Source: Syntrophorhabdus sp. PtaB.Bin027
GTDB taxonomy: Bacteria > Desulfobacterota > Syntrophorhabdia > Syntrophorhabdales > Syntrophorhabdaceae
Direction of reading: 5' to 3'
DNA: 64,000 nt
Assembly: GCA_002067585.1 (NCBI GenBank)
Contig: MVQO01000199.1
Location: 1-64,000, forward strand
Positions 28,290 through 37,045 of this stretch are shown here, in pieces; position 1 is the first letter of the stretch, and each line of letters starts with the position of its first letter. The notes under the pieces are model-generated. The model made no database searches. It was not told where the DNA came from and saw only the letters and a program-made list of their open reading frames with translations. A program made the position numbers and the translations under genes.

Positions 28290-29090
28290 TTATCGATAAT
28301 GCAGTGCAAACTCTACAGGGACCGAACCAGCAAGTTTCTTGACCTCCGTTTCCACCTTTTTGCGCTCATCAGGATTGTGGACAATACCGGTAACGAGAAG
28401 CCTCCCTTCTCCAGGGATAACGTCAAATACTGGTATAAAAAGGGTTGGGTGTGTAACGATGCCGGCTCTAACCTTTTTCGCAAGGGCTTTCATCTGGAGG
28501 GCTTCCATCGCTGTGTCGGTTTTAAGTTTATCCTTTTCCAAAAGGGCGGCTCTTATTGTCCCCATCATGTCATGGACCGGAATAACGCCCACATCAAAAA
28601 AAAGATCATAGCTAGATGGTTCATCAATATTTTTTCCATATATAAAATGAACCGCCCGTGACATCTCTTTGTCCACTTTTTTTACAAAAAGCTCTGCAGC
28701 ACTCCTGCTCAGGTTTTCCCTCTTCATCACTTCCTCAAGCCTTTGCTCGATTGGCGCCACAATTCTGACATTCAATGCAAAGGGCACTTCCCTCAGAAGG
28801 AAATTTCCTCCCCTTCCCACAATGATAACATTGTCCTTGAGTGCATAATTTAAAATGATACTCTGGCTCAGTATCACAAAACCAGCGAAAGACCGGTCAA
28901 ATCTCTCCCAGAGGTTTGGGTAATGTTCGTCGAATTCCTTGCCAAACGCTTCCCACTGACTGCCCTGAGCACTTAGGTCTTCCAGGATCTTTCGCCTATC
29001 TACATATTCATAATCCCACAAACGCGCCATAGTTTGTGGAATCTCCCTATCAATACTTCCGAGTTGCCTCGATATGGTCAAGACTGCCAT
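28290..29090 (-). CDS. Cytidylate kinase-like family protein with C-terminal BON-like domain
   Basis: A 266-residue protein. Residues 1 to about 190 follow the cytidylate-kinase-2 family (SRQLGSIDREIPQTMARLW, YVDRRKILEDLS, VIIVGRGGNFLL, ENLSRSAAELFVKKVDKEMS). The usual N-terminal Gly-rich P-loop (G-S-G-G-x-x-I) is altered to G-S-I-D-R-E-I, so kinase activity is uncertain. Residues about 200-266 form a beta-alpha-beta module (GEGRLLVTGIVHNPDERKKV) reminiscent of a BON domain. It starts 41 bases inside the terC-like gene, so translation is probably coupled. Confidence 0.7.
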   Translation of the reverse strand: MAVLTISRQLGSIDREIPQTMARLWDYEYVDRRKILEDLSAQGSQWEAFGKEFDEHYPNLWERFDRSFAGFVILSQSIILNYALKDNVIIVGRGGNFLLREVPFALNVRIVAPIEQRLEEVMKRENLSRSAAELFVKKVDKEMSRAVHFIYGKNIDEPSSYDLFFDVGVIPVHDMMGTIRAALLEKDKLKTDTAMEALQMKALAKKVRAGIVTHPTLFIPVFDVIPGEGRLLVTGIVHNPDERKKVETEVKKLAGSVPVEFALHYR

Positions 29091-29835
29091 AACTGGCGAC
29101 CTCCTTATGTTTTGTGCAGACCAGGGATTCTTCCTCCTGTTCCCTTTTTACTTTCATTCTTATCCAGAGTTTCCCTACCAGAACTACGGCAATAGCGCCT
29201 GCGGCTTCCACAACATACTGGGTGATTTTGCCTGTGTGGAGAAAAGACTGCACGTATGGGTCGGTAATTATCATTTCACCTGAGACCTTTCCCAGCACCA
29301 TGGCTCCAAGATAGACAATGATTGGGTATTTGTCCATCAGGGTTGAAAGTAGATTGCTTGTAAATACGATAAAGGGGATGCTGAGGATTAGCCCAAATAT
29401 GATCAAAAGATTATTACCATGAGATGCCCCTGCAACAGCAAGCATATTATCTAAACTCATGACAATATCTGCAACAACTATCGTCACCATAGCCTGCCAG
29501 ATGGTTTTTGGCTCTTTCTTGGCTCCTTCATCCGGTGCACCTTCAATGAAAAGCTTTAATGCTATCCACATAATAAGTGCACCGCCGCAGAACTTCAATC
29601 CTTTTATGCCGAGTAGCTGGGCAACAAGGATTGTGAGGGCTACCCTCAATATAATTGCACCGCCTGCACCTAAGGCAATACCGAGCGACCTTTGTTTCCT
29701 TGGAAGGTTTCGTACAGCCATTGCGATAACAACAGCATTATCCCCTGCCAGGACAAGGTCAATAAGAACAACCATTAAGAAACCGCTTATGAACTCCCAT
29801 GTAAAATTAAAATATCCAAAGCTTCCAAAATTCAT
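29050..29835 (-). CDS. TerC/YjbE family integral membrane protein
   Basis: A 261-residue protein with about seven membrane helices. The two TerC hallmark segments, each with charged residues in the membrane, are VLIDLVLAGDNAVVIAMAV and VADIVMSLDNMLAVAGAS. The family (TerC, Alx, YjbE/MeeY) exports Mn2+ and possibly assists metalation of exported proteins. The C-terminal tail after the last helix is short and charged. It is first gene of a two-gene unit with the cytidylate-kinase-like gene. Confidence 0.88.
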   Translation of the reverse strand: MNFGSFGYFNFTWEFISGFLMVVLIDLVLAGDNAVVIAMAVRNLPRKQRSLGIALGAGGAIILRVALTILVAQLLGIKGLKFCGGALIMWIALKLFIEGAPDEGAKKEPKTIWQAMVTIVVADIVMSLDNMLAVAGASHGNNLLIIFGLILSIPFIVFTSNLLSTLMDKYPIIVYLGAMVLGKVSGEMIITDPYVQSFLHTGKITQYVVEAAGAIAVVLVGKLWIRMKVKREQEEESLVCTKHKEVASYGSLDHIEATRKY

Positions 29836-30647
29836 AATATTTACCCCTTCACCAATTTTGTATTTAAACTATTCCAACGTCCATCCTGTTTGGTATTTCC
29901 ACATAAATACTCTATATTTTATTTAACCTGGATGCTTCTTACCGTCCATCAGGGCAAATCTGATTTTTGACTTCTGAAAACCTGATATCAGGGTTATCAT
30001 CAGGATGAGGGTTCACAACTCTACAATTCTTAATCACATTGGCCTGGCATGCTCCAATAATTGAACATTAAACGGATTATCAGGTTGGGGCATCAAATCC
30101 ACGTATAGTCACTGTTCTGGTAAGCACACCGGGCCCGGTACTACCTTTAGAAGTAAAAAATCAGGTTATTCCCTATGTTCAGGTCTTTTCTGAAATGATA
30201 TTTTCATAAGAGCAAATTGGAGTCATGATCAAACCTGGAGCAAGTACAAACTGCCAAAACATACAACTTCTTGCTGTCCTATTCATATCTCCATAGTAGC
30301 TAATGGCACTTCACTCCCTCCGGGCGTTTTTTCACATCCCCCGAAACCCCCTATAATGCTATTGAAACGATAAATCGCCCGGAGGCCCCATTCTTAACAT
30401 TTGCTTTAGAATTGCCGATAATATAAATACCAAACGCCTCCTTTCCTCCGGGTATCCACCATATCCTGCCCACATGTAAAACCATTATACCCGGAGGTTT
30501 GCTGCAACGATCTTATAACAACTAAAGATACACTCTTTGGGTATAGGTGAATGTTTCTCAACCTTTAAAGTAAACGCACTCGCTTTCTGCCATAGGCTCA
30601 TCTGAAGGGTGTACCTGCAAAATCGGTCGATCTGTGTGCTATTTTTT
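29836..30647. other. 812-base gene-poor region left of a decayed gene
   Basis: No convincing coding frame on either strand. It contains the 12-base palindrome ACCGGGCCCGGT (30128-30139) and two inverted CCTCCGGG pairs (separate entry). The leftmost part must hold the promoter of the terC-like gene. A 62-codon minus frame at 30485-30673 has no family look. Confidence 0.5.
30317..30497. repeat. Two inverted pairs of CCTCCGGG repeats
   Basis: Pair 1: CCTCCGGGCG (30317-30326) and its exact reverse complement (30376-30385). Pair 2: CCTCCGGGTAT (30445-30455) and its exact reverse complement (30487-30497). Four copies of the CCTCCGGG core in 180 bases make two long-loop hairpins of similar design. 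This resembles a REP/REPIN-like or MITE-like element or a structured RNA. No protein accounts for it. Confidence 0.55.
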
Positions 30648-31478
30648 TTATGAGGAAAAGGTAAATTTCCCAAGCAAATACTTCAGGAAATCGTATCTCT
30701 CCCTGGCAGGAAGGGCTTTGTATAGGTTTGTTGCAATCAATATGCGGATAACTTTTTTAATCTCGCTTTTTCTCACAACAAAACCTTCTGTATCAGGGTA
30801 AGCTGGACAGGCATCTTCGTATCTCATACCTGAGATAATTATCGGGCATACTTCTGTTTTTCATATTGACAGTTATCACATACATGGTATCTGTCGTAAG
30901 AACGAGACAAGACAGTTTGCGTTTGTGAACCATGTTCTTAAAAGTATTTAAACTTCGCAAAATCATGGAGCCTCTTAGACGGTCTATAGCAACAGCTATA
31001 CTGCTCTGCACCCTATCTATCCATGTTCATGGTAACAATATGCTTGAGTGATGCTCTGTTAAGGATATGGATAAGGTTCTTCCGGTCAAGGGGTATTACA
31101 CGACGGATAATCCTGTGTTTTTCGGTGTAACGGTATTTCATTGCTTCAGGCATGAAGCTGTCCACAACAAACATGAGGACCCTTATCTTCAATAGAGAGG
31201 GTGTATATATGTCTCACATCCGGGGATATCAGTCTTTGATACAAACCCCTCGATCTTTTGCTGTCCAACACCAGAAGAATCGATAGCCATTCACCTCTTT
31301 TCCCGGGCGACATATATCATGCCCTCTTCATGTTCAATGAATACTACTTCATCAAAAAAATAATCGATATATGTCTTATTGAAGAAGAGCCGTCCTGAGT
31401 CTTGCCCTGATCAATAGAACCTGATCAAATCCTCCCTCTATCCCTGAAGACGGTAAAACACATATCCTTCAATATCTA
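30648..31478 (-). pseudogene. Decayed protein gene with several frameshifts, family unknown
   Basis: Reading the minus strand across frames gives coherent protein-like blocks in order: LLDIEGYVFYRLQG, GRLFFNKTYIDYFFDEVVFI, VGQQKIEGFVSKTDIPG, FVVDSFMPEAMKYRYTEKHR, VQSSIAVAIDRLRGSMILRS, CLVLTTDTMYVITVNMKNRS, then an intact 59-codon end (30827-30648) with YEDACPAYPDTEGFVVRKSE and LPARERYDFLKYLLGKF. Two stops and at least three frameshifts separate them, so the gene is dead or badly assembled. I do not recognise the family. Faint further coding-like remnants continue upstream to about 31790. Confidence 0.5.
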
Positions 31479-31843
31479 ATAATCCCTTTTGATATTAGCG
31501 AGCAATCCTTCTGTGCCCTGGGGTGATACCAATCTTCTGCCTCGATATCCTCTATACTGTCCTTGTGTGTGATCTGGGAATAAAGGCTAATGATAATGCT
31601 TCTGCTATATGTTCACGGACCGGTTGCCTTTATAGCGCTCTGTTGTCTTTGCAAACTGGCATTATGGATTACGTTTTAATGCCTCTGAGAATATGGTGTG
31701 TATACTCTCTTCATGGGCTACGCATCCTTTCCAGAATTCGGGTTTCGCTGGCTTCATTATCCTACAAACATAAGGAACAGATCACTCATTTGTGAAGCTT
31801 GTCGGATATTACTGATAAAAAGCGCTTAATGACATAAATTATG

Positions 31844-31872
31844 TTTACTCTCAACTGTTCCCTGATTATTAT
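31844..31872 (+). promoter_or_regulatory. Sigma-70 type promoter of sppA
   Basis: TTTACT (31844-31849) and TATTAT (31867-31872) with 17-base spacing, 28 bases before the sppA ATG. A GGAGG ribosome binding site lies between. Confidence 0.45.
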
Positions 31873-31900
31873 ATAGGAGCTGAGTGGAGGTCACAGACAG

Positions 31901-32767
31901 ATGACACGGATAAAAAAAGCTTTTCTTGTAATTTTCATTCTTATTGCAGTAATTTTTGTGGTTTCTTTTCTGACTGGTATCTTCGGCCGTGGATTAGGCG
32001 ACAAGATCGGGGTTGTGGAGATAGAAGGCGTCATTACTGATGGAAAAGATACTATGGAGGACATAGTCAAATTCAAGGAAGATGACGGCATAAAAGGTGT
32101 CATCGTCAGAATCAACTCTCCCGGAGGGTCCGTTGGGCCAAGTCAGGAAATCTATAGGGAACTGAAGAAACTATCTGTAAAGAAGAAGGTTTATATCTCT
32201 GCGAGTTCAGTATGTGCTTCCGGTGGATATTATATCGCAAGCGCTGGAGAAAAAATATTTGCTAACCCATCAACAATTACCGGTAGCATTGGCGTTATCA
32301 TGGAACAGGTTGTTGCTGAAGATCTTATGAAAAAGATTGGTATCCAACCTAATACAATCAAAGCAGGACAATTCAAGGATGTGGGGTCACCGTTTAGAAA
32401 AATGAAGGACGATGAGAGGGCATATTTTCAACAGATTCTTGACAGCATCCATGAACAGTTCATTAAAGATGTTGCAGAAGGTCGTAAGATGTCTGTTGAA
32501 CAAGCGAAGAAACTTTCTGATGGTCGTGTATACACTGGTTCTCAGGCAAAAGAACTTGGTCTGGTTGATAGTATCGGAACATTTTATGACACTGTGGACG
32601 ACATGAAAAAGACCCTTGGCATAAAAGGAAAGCCGGTACTTGTCCACGGAAAAAGGCCATTCTCGTTTCTCAAGTGGCTCATATCTTCTGTAACTGAGAC
32701 AATAATACGATATTACAATTCAGCCCCAGCGCGTTATTACAACTACAAGTTTATGCCTAACCTTTAA
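31901..32767 (+). CDS. sppA: Signal peptide peptidase SppA, short form
   Basis: A 288-residue membrane-anchored serine protease that degrades signal peptide remnants. The N-terminal anchor is at about residues 7-26. Catalytic Ser107 lies in ASSVCASGGYYIASAGEKI and Lys159 in KAGQFKDVGSPF. The 52-residue Ser-Lys spacing matches the B. subtilis-type short SppA, not the doubled E. coli form. Other family marks are RINSPGGSVG and GRVYTGSQAKELGLVDSIG. It has its own promoter and stands alone. Confidence 0.93.
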   Translation: MTRIKKAFLVIFILIAVIFVVSFLTGIFGRGLGDKIGVVEIEGVITDGKDTMEDIVKFKEDDGIKGVIVRINSPGGSVGPSQEIYRELKKLSVKKKVYISASSVCASGGYYIASAGEKIFANPSTITGSIGVIMEQVVAEDLMKKIGIQPNTIKAGQFKDVGSPFRKMKDDERAYFQQILDSIHEQFIKDVAEGRKMSVEQAKKLSDGRVYTGSQAKELGLVDSIGTFYDTVDDMKKTLGIKGKPVLVHGKRPFSFLKWLISSVTETIIRYYNSAPARYYNYKFMPNL

Positions 32768-33115
32768 AATCAAAAGCGAGCCCTGATCAGAACAAAATAA
32801 ATTTGGTTTTTAAGGGCTTTCAGCGCCTTGGAAAAATCATATACAGAAAAAAGGGTATATTTTTGGTACTCTTCGAATTTCTGGTATTATGCCTTTTCTT
32901 AATTTTAGTTTATAAGGGTAATAAATTTGTTTATAAAATTGATTTCGCAACATAAGGAGAGGCGGTATGGTAAACACCGGTAAATTCAATTTATTCCATC
33001 AATACTCCTGTACCTGCATGAGAGTGAAAAAAGATTCTCTAAACCAATATTTACAATCTATACGAGACCCGTATCATTTTTTTTTACAATTTAATCGGGA
33101 TCCATTAAAAAAATA
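32768..33115. other. Spacer between sppA and the RHH/pst operon
   Basis: About 350 AT-rich bases with no gene on either strand. AGCCCT (about 32777) can pair with AGGGCT (about 32813) over a long loop, a weak terminator candidate for sppA. No repeat resembling a Pho box was found before the promoter at 33116. Confidence 0.45.
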
Positions 33116-33167
33116 TTGACACATTAGGACAGGCCTGCTACACTCAAATATGAGCCATATATGAGTG
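33116..33167 (+). promoter_or_regulatory. Sigma-70 promoter and RHH-operator-like repeats before the regulator/pst operon
   Basis: TTGACA (33116-33121) and TACACT (33139-33144) are 17 bases apart. Just downstream are two direct repeats ATATGAG (33148-33154 and 33159-33165), exactly 11 bases apart, within an outer inverted repeat CACTCA/TGAGTG (33141-33146, 33162-33167). Ribbon-helix-helix dimers typically bind such tandem sites one helical turn apart. The repeats cover the transcription start and the ATG at 33161, so the mRNA would be almost leaderless. Confidence 0.55.
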
Positions 33168-33379
33168 CACAAGAAAGAGTAACGATAAAAATACCGAAAC
33201 CGCTATACAACAGGATAAGCGAAATCATTGAAGAGACCGGGTTCAGTTCAGTAACAGACTTTATTGTGTATGTATTGCGGGATGTCATTGCAATGAGGTC
33301 TGAAGACTCATCAAGAAATTTGAACCGATCAGAGATTGAATCCATTCGACAGAGGCTGAAATCATTGGGGTACCTGTAG
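33161..33379 (+). CDS. Ribbon-helix-helix (CopG-like) small regulator
   Basis: A 72-residue protein with an RHH fold: strand RVTIKIPKPLYNRI, then helices SEIIEETGFSSVTDFIVYVL. The C-terminal tail ends RQRLKSLGYL. It probably binds DNA as a dimer; the direct repeats over its own start codon are the natural operator. It overlaps pstS by one base (TAGTG), so it belongs to the pst operon and may replace the missing PhoU/PhoB type control. There is no ribosome binding site, only a leader of about 10 bases. Confidence 0.75.
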   Translation: MSAQERVTIKIPKPLYNRISEIIEETGFSSVTDFIVYVLRDVIAMRSEDSSRNLNRSEIESIRQRLKSLGYL

Positions 33380-34335
33380 TGAAAACAACAATTGTTATCT
33401 TATTTTGTATCATCTTAGTTATTGTAACTTTTTGCCCATCTCCAATTGTTGCATCATCTCCTACTGAGAACCTTAAAGGCACCATTCGGATATCTGGTGC
33501 CTGGGCACTTTATCCCATGATGGTGAAGTGGAGTGAAGAATTTCGTAAGATGAATGCCAATGTGCGCATTGATATTTCTGCCGGAGGGGCTGGAAAAGGC
33601 ATAGCAGATGCCTTGGCTGGCATGGTTGATATTGGGATGGTCTCTCGGGACATCAGACCGGAAGAGATAAAGCCAGGGACCACATATATTCCTGTGGTTA
33701 AGGACGCTGTCTTTCCCACCATCAGTACAAACAACCCTGTGCTCAGGGAAATTAGCAAAAAAGGTATGAAAAAGAAAACCTTCAAAGAGCTCTGGACTAT
33801 TGACAAGTCCCTCACCTGGGGGGAAATATCAGGAACCTCGATAAAGAATGCTGTGCAAGTTTACACCCGCTCTGATTCCTGCGGGGCTGCCGAGACGTGG
33901 GCCCACTACCTGGGCAAAAAACAAGAAGACCTTAAAGGTGTAGGCGTATACGGTGATCCAGGCCTCGCTGATGCGGTGAAACGCGATGCTTATGGTGTGG
34001 GTTATAACAATCTCAATTATGCCTACGATGCCAAGACAGGCCTTCCGGTTGCTGGCATCCAGATAATCGCAATCGATGTCAATGAAAACGGCAAGATTGA
34101 TACTAACGAAGATCTCAGTACAAAAGAAAAAGCAATCAAAGCAGTCATCTCTGGTACATACCCTTCTCCACCTGCCCGTGACCTCTACCTTATAACAAAA
34201 GAAAACTTTAAAGAACCCTCAAAAACCTTTGTAAAATGGATATTGACCGATGGACAAAAATATGTCAGCGAGGTGGGTTATATTAAGATCACACAAAAAC
34301 AGATCATCGAGTCTTTGAAAAAAATAGGAAAATAA
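33379..34335 (+). CDS. pstS: Phosphate ABC transporter substrate-binding protein (PstS-like)
   Basis: A 318-residue periplasmic binding protein with a signal peptide (MKTTIVILFCIILVIVTFCP, cleavage after about residue 26). The PstS/PBP-like pattern is visible: IRISGAWALYPMM, ISAGGAGKGIADALAGMVD, MVSRDI, VYTRSDSCGAAETWAHYLG. The start is GTG at 33379 overlapping the regulator's stop. Phosphate is the likely ligand because pstCAB follow. Sequence detail in the ligand loops (A-W-A rather than S-G-S) leaves room for another oxyanion. Confidence 0.85.
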   Translation: MKTTIVILFCIILVIVTFCPSPIVASSPTENLKGTIRISGAWALYPMMVKWSEEFRKMNANVRIDISAGGAGKGIADALAGMVDIGMVSRDIRPEEIKPGTTYIPVVKDAVFPTISTNNPVLREISKKGMKKKTFKELWTIDKSLTWGEISGTSIKNAVQVYTRSDSCGAAETWAHYLGKKQEDLKGVGVYGDPGLADAVKRDAYGVGYNNLNYAYDAKTGLPVAGIQIIAIDVNENGKIDTNEDLSTKEKAIKAVISGTYPSPPARDLYLITKENFKEPSKTFVKWILTDGQKYVSEVGYIKITQKQIIESLKKIGK

Positions 34336-34355
34336 GGAGATAGGAAAATCTTTTT

Positions 34356-35246
34356 GTGGATCTAAGAAAATTCAAAGACACTTTTTCTACCCTATCTATC
34401 CGGCTATCACTGGTTTTTGTCAATACTTTAGCTTTTGTTATTGCCATTATTCTTTACATAAAAGCAAAGCCTATTCTGGTCAAAGTATCTCTCTCACACC
34501 TTCTCTTTTCCACGTCTTGGCATCCCATTAGAGGTGACTTTGGATTTTTTCCATTCATTATCGGTACCCTGGGGGTAACTGCAATCGCTATGATCCTTGC
34601 AGTGCCAGTTTGCCTGCTGAGCGCCATCTACCTCTCTGAATATGCCCACAAGCGTTTTCGAGCTTTTGTGAGGCTTGTTGTTGACATCCTTGCAGGTATT
34701 CCATCAGTTATCTATGGTCTCTGCGGGGTTATAGCCATTGTTCCCCTGGTAAGATTTCTTGGACAAGCCATAGGTAGCCCTACCACCGGTTATAGCCTGC
34801 TCGCTGGGGGTATCATCCTCGCTATCATGGTTGCACCTGTTATCATCTCGGTAGCTCTTGAGGTCTTCAGAACCATTCCCCAGGCAGCCCGCGAAAATTC
34901 CCTAGCCCTTGGTATCACCACATGGGAGATGATAAAGCATGTAATCCTAAGAAGCTCTCTCCATGGAATTATCGCGGCCATAGTCCTTGGGTTTGCCCGT
35001 GCATTTGGAGAAACCATAGCGGTTCTCATGGTAGTGGGCAACGTGGCAAAGATACCTGATTCCTTCTTTGCCCCTGCTTACCCCCTCCCCGCTCTTATTG
35101 CAAACAATTATGGAGAGATGATGTCCATACCACTCTACGACTCAGCTCTCATGTTTTCCGCACTCCTCCTTATGCTCGTTGTTGGTGGCTTTAGCCTAGC
35201 AGCTCATATCATCCTGCTCAGGATTGAACGAAGAGGATACGCATGA
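34356..35246 (+). CDS. pstC: Phosphate ABC transporter permease PstC
   Basis: A 296-residue permease with about six membrane helices. The ABC permease EAA loop is ENSLALGITTWEMIKHVILR. PstC-type marks are VDILAGIPSVIYGLCGV and FARAFGETIAVLMVVGN. The GTG start at 34356 has a distant ribosome binding site (AAGGAG about 15 bases upstream). It overlaps pstA by 4 bases. Confidence 0.9.
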   Translation: MDLRKFKDTFSTLSIRLSLVFVNTLAFVIAIILYIKAKPILVKVSLSHLLFSTSWHPIRGDFGFFPFIIGTLGVTAIAMILAVPVCLLSAIYLSEYAHKRFRAFVRLVVDILAGIPSVIYGLCGVIAIVPLVRFLGQAIGSPTTGYSLLAGGIILAIMVAPVIISVALEVFRTIPQAARENSLALGITTWEMIKHVILRSSLHGIIAAIVLGFARAFGETIAVLMVVGNVAKIPDSFFAPAYPLPALIANNYGEMMSIPLYDSALMFSALLLMLVVGGFSLAAHIILLRIERRGYA

Positions 35247-36091
35247 GAGCGAGACGCATTGAAGAAACCATTTTCAAGGGCCTTATGCTCGCATCTCTTG
35301 TTCTTGTTCTCATAATGCTTGCCGGGATTATTGTCATTACTGTGTACAAGGGGGCACCAGCCCTTACCCTCTCAATGCTTGTAGAGACACCGAAAGGTGG
35401 TTATTACCTGGGTAAAGAAGGTGGCATAGCCAATGCGATTGTTGGATCTCTGCTCCTTGCACTCGGTGCATCGTTCTGCTCTATCCTCATAGCCATCCCC
35501 GTGGCCTTTGGCCTTCAAAAAGAATACACCAGTTGGCGTTATGCCGGATTCACGAAACTTGTTCTTGATGTGCTGTGGGGCACACCATCCATCGTATATG
35601 GTGCTTTTGGATTTGTCGTCATGGTTTACTTCGGACTCCGTGCCTCCCTTCTCGGAGGTATTATCGTGCTGACCCTCCTCATGCTTCCCATTATGGTACG
35701 ATCAATGGAGGAGATTATACGGACCATTCCTCTTGAATTAAAGGAAATTTCATACGCCATGGGCACCACTAAGATAGAAACAACACTGGCAGTAGTTCTG
35801 CGGCAGGCCTTGCCAGGCATCGTAACAGCTGTCCTCCTTGCTTTTGGACGAGGTATTGGGGATGCGGCATCAATCCTTTTCACGGCAGGTTACACTGACT
35901 TTATCCCCCGATCGATTTTCGATCCTGTTGCTTCCCTTCCCCTCGCAGTCTTTTTTCAAATAGGGACACCTATACCGGAAGTCCAGGAACGGGCGTATGC
36001 TTCAGCGCTTGTGTTACTTCTCATTGTACTTTGTGTAAGTTTGATATCCCGCATCTTGAGCCACAGATTTTCAAAAAATATTGTGAGGTAG
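35243..36091 (+). CDS. pstA: Phosphate ABC transporter permease PstA
   Basis: A 282-residue partner permease with six helices. Motifs are DVLWGTPSIVYGAFGFVVM, the EAA loop LKEISYAMGTTKIETTLAVV and FGRGIGDAASILFTAGYTD. The ATG overlaps the pstC stop (ATGA). It lies 10 bases before pstB. Confidence 0.9.
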   Translation: MRARRIEETIFKGLMLASLVLVLIMLAGIIVITVYKGAPALTLSMLVETPKGGYYLGKEGGIANAIVGSLLLALGASFCSILIAIPVAFGLQKEYTSWRYAGFTKLVLDVLWGTPSIVYGAFGFVVMVYFGLRASLLGGIIVLTLLMLPIMVRSMEEIIRTIPLELKEISYAMGTTKIETTLAVVLRQALPGIVTAVLLAFGRGIGDAASILFTAGYTDFIPRSIFDPVASLPLAVFFQIGTPIPEVQERAYASALVLLLIVLCVSLISRILSHRFSKNIVR

Positions 36092-36101
36092 ATAACAACC
36101 T

Positions 36102-36917
36102 ATGCCCCATATTAGCTTAAAAAATCTATCCATCGCATATGGTCACCACAGGGTGCTCCAGGACGTTACGGTTAATATCCCTGATAAGCAGATAACAGTC
36201 ATTATCGGTCCCTCTGGATGTGGGAAAACTACCCTTTTGAAAAGTCTGAATCGCCTCCTCGACCTTAACGAAGATGTAAAGGTGACCGGGGATGTACTTA
36301 TAGACGGTGTAAACACATATGATGGTAATGCCGACATCCTTGCTCTTAGAAAGAAGATGGGCTTCCTCTCTCAAAGACCTTACCCCCTTCCTATGTCTAT
36401 TTATGAAAACATTGCTTTTGGCCCAAAGGTACACCGGATGTCAAAAGACAGAATAGTCCAGCAAATTAACGATCTTGAAGGTCGTATGGTCCAAGTGCCT
36501 TCGAAAAAAAATGGCCAGATGGATATTCTTGTTGAATCATATTTGCGACTTGCGGGACTCTGGGAAGAGGTAAAAGACAGACTCCATACTCCTGCATCGA
36601 GGCTCTCTATAGGGCAGCAACAGAGGCTTGCCCTTGCCCGTGCACTGGCTGTGGAACCGGAAGCCATCCTAGCCGATGAGCCTACGTCAGCCCTCGATCC
36701 CCTGTCAGCGCAGCTAATTGAAAAACAGTTTAAATTCCTCAAGAAAAATTACACTATAGTGGTAGTGACCCATATATTACGTCAGGCTCGGAGAATTGCT
36801 GACTATGTGATCTTCCTCTATCTTGGAGAGCTTGTTGAGCACGGGCCTGCTGAGAAAGTTTTTGACAACCCTTCAGATGAAAGGACGCGGGCATACGTGT
36901 CAGGGGAAATAAGTTAA
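36102..36917 (+). CDS. pstB: Phosphate ABC transporter ATP-binding protein PstB
   Basis: A 271-residue ATPase. It has Walker A GPSGCGKTTLLKSLNRLLDL, Q-loop FLSQRPYPLP, signature LSIGQQQRLALARAL, Walker B AILADEPTSALDP and H-loop VVVTH. The LNRL-x-D-L and P-x-P-M-S-I-Y-E-N blocks are characteristic of PstB. The operon ends here: no phoU follows, and the next gene starts 128 bases on. Confidence 0.95.
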   Translation: MPHISLKNLSIAYGHHRVLQDVTVNIPDKQITVIIGPSGCGKTTLLKSLNRLLDLNEDVKVTGDVLIDGVNTYDGNADILALRKKMGFLSQRPYPLPMSIYENIAFGPKVHRMSKDRIVQQINDLEGRMVQVPSKKNGQMDILVESYLRLAGLWEEVKDRLHTPASRLSIGQQQRLALARALAVEPEAILADEPTSALDPLSAQLIEKQFKFLKKNYTIVVVTHILRQARRIADYVIFLYLGELVEHGPAEKVFDNPSDERTRAYVSGEIS

Positions 36918-37045
36918 TGAGATAAGCAAATTGCAAGGAATAATAGGCGATAGAGAGATGGAAAAGATACAATGCACGGAAGATGAGGAGTTTAACGAAA
37001 AAAAGTTGAAAAACAAGGGCAAAGTTCACTATACAGGAAAATAAC

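Noticed and set aside
30128-30139. 12-base palindrome ACCGGGCCCGGT
   Set aside because: A single short palindrome without repeats or neighbouring promoter; may be chance.
31523-31795. 90-codon plus-strand open frame before sppA
   Set aside because: No recognisable family and no ribosome binding site; the minus strand shows better, though broken, protein-like text.
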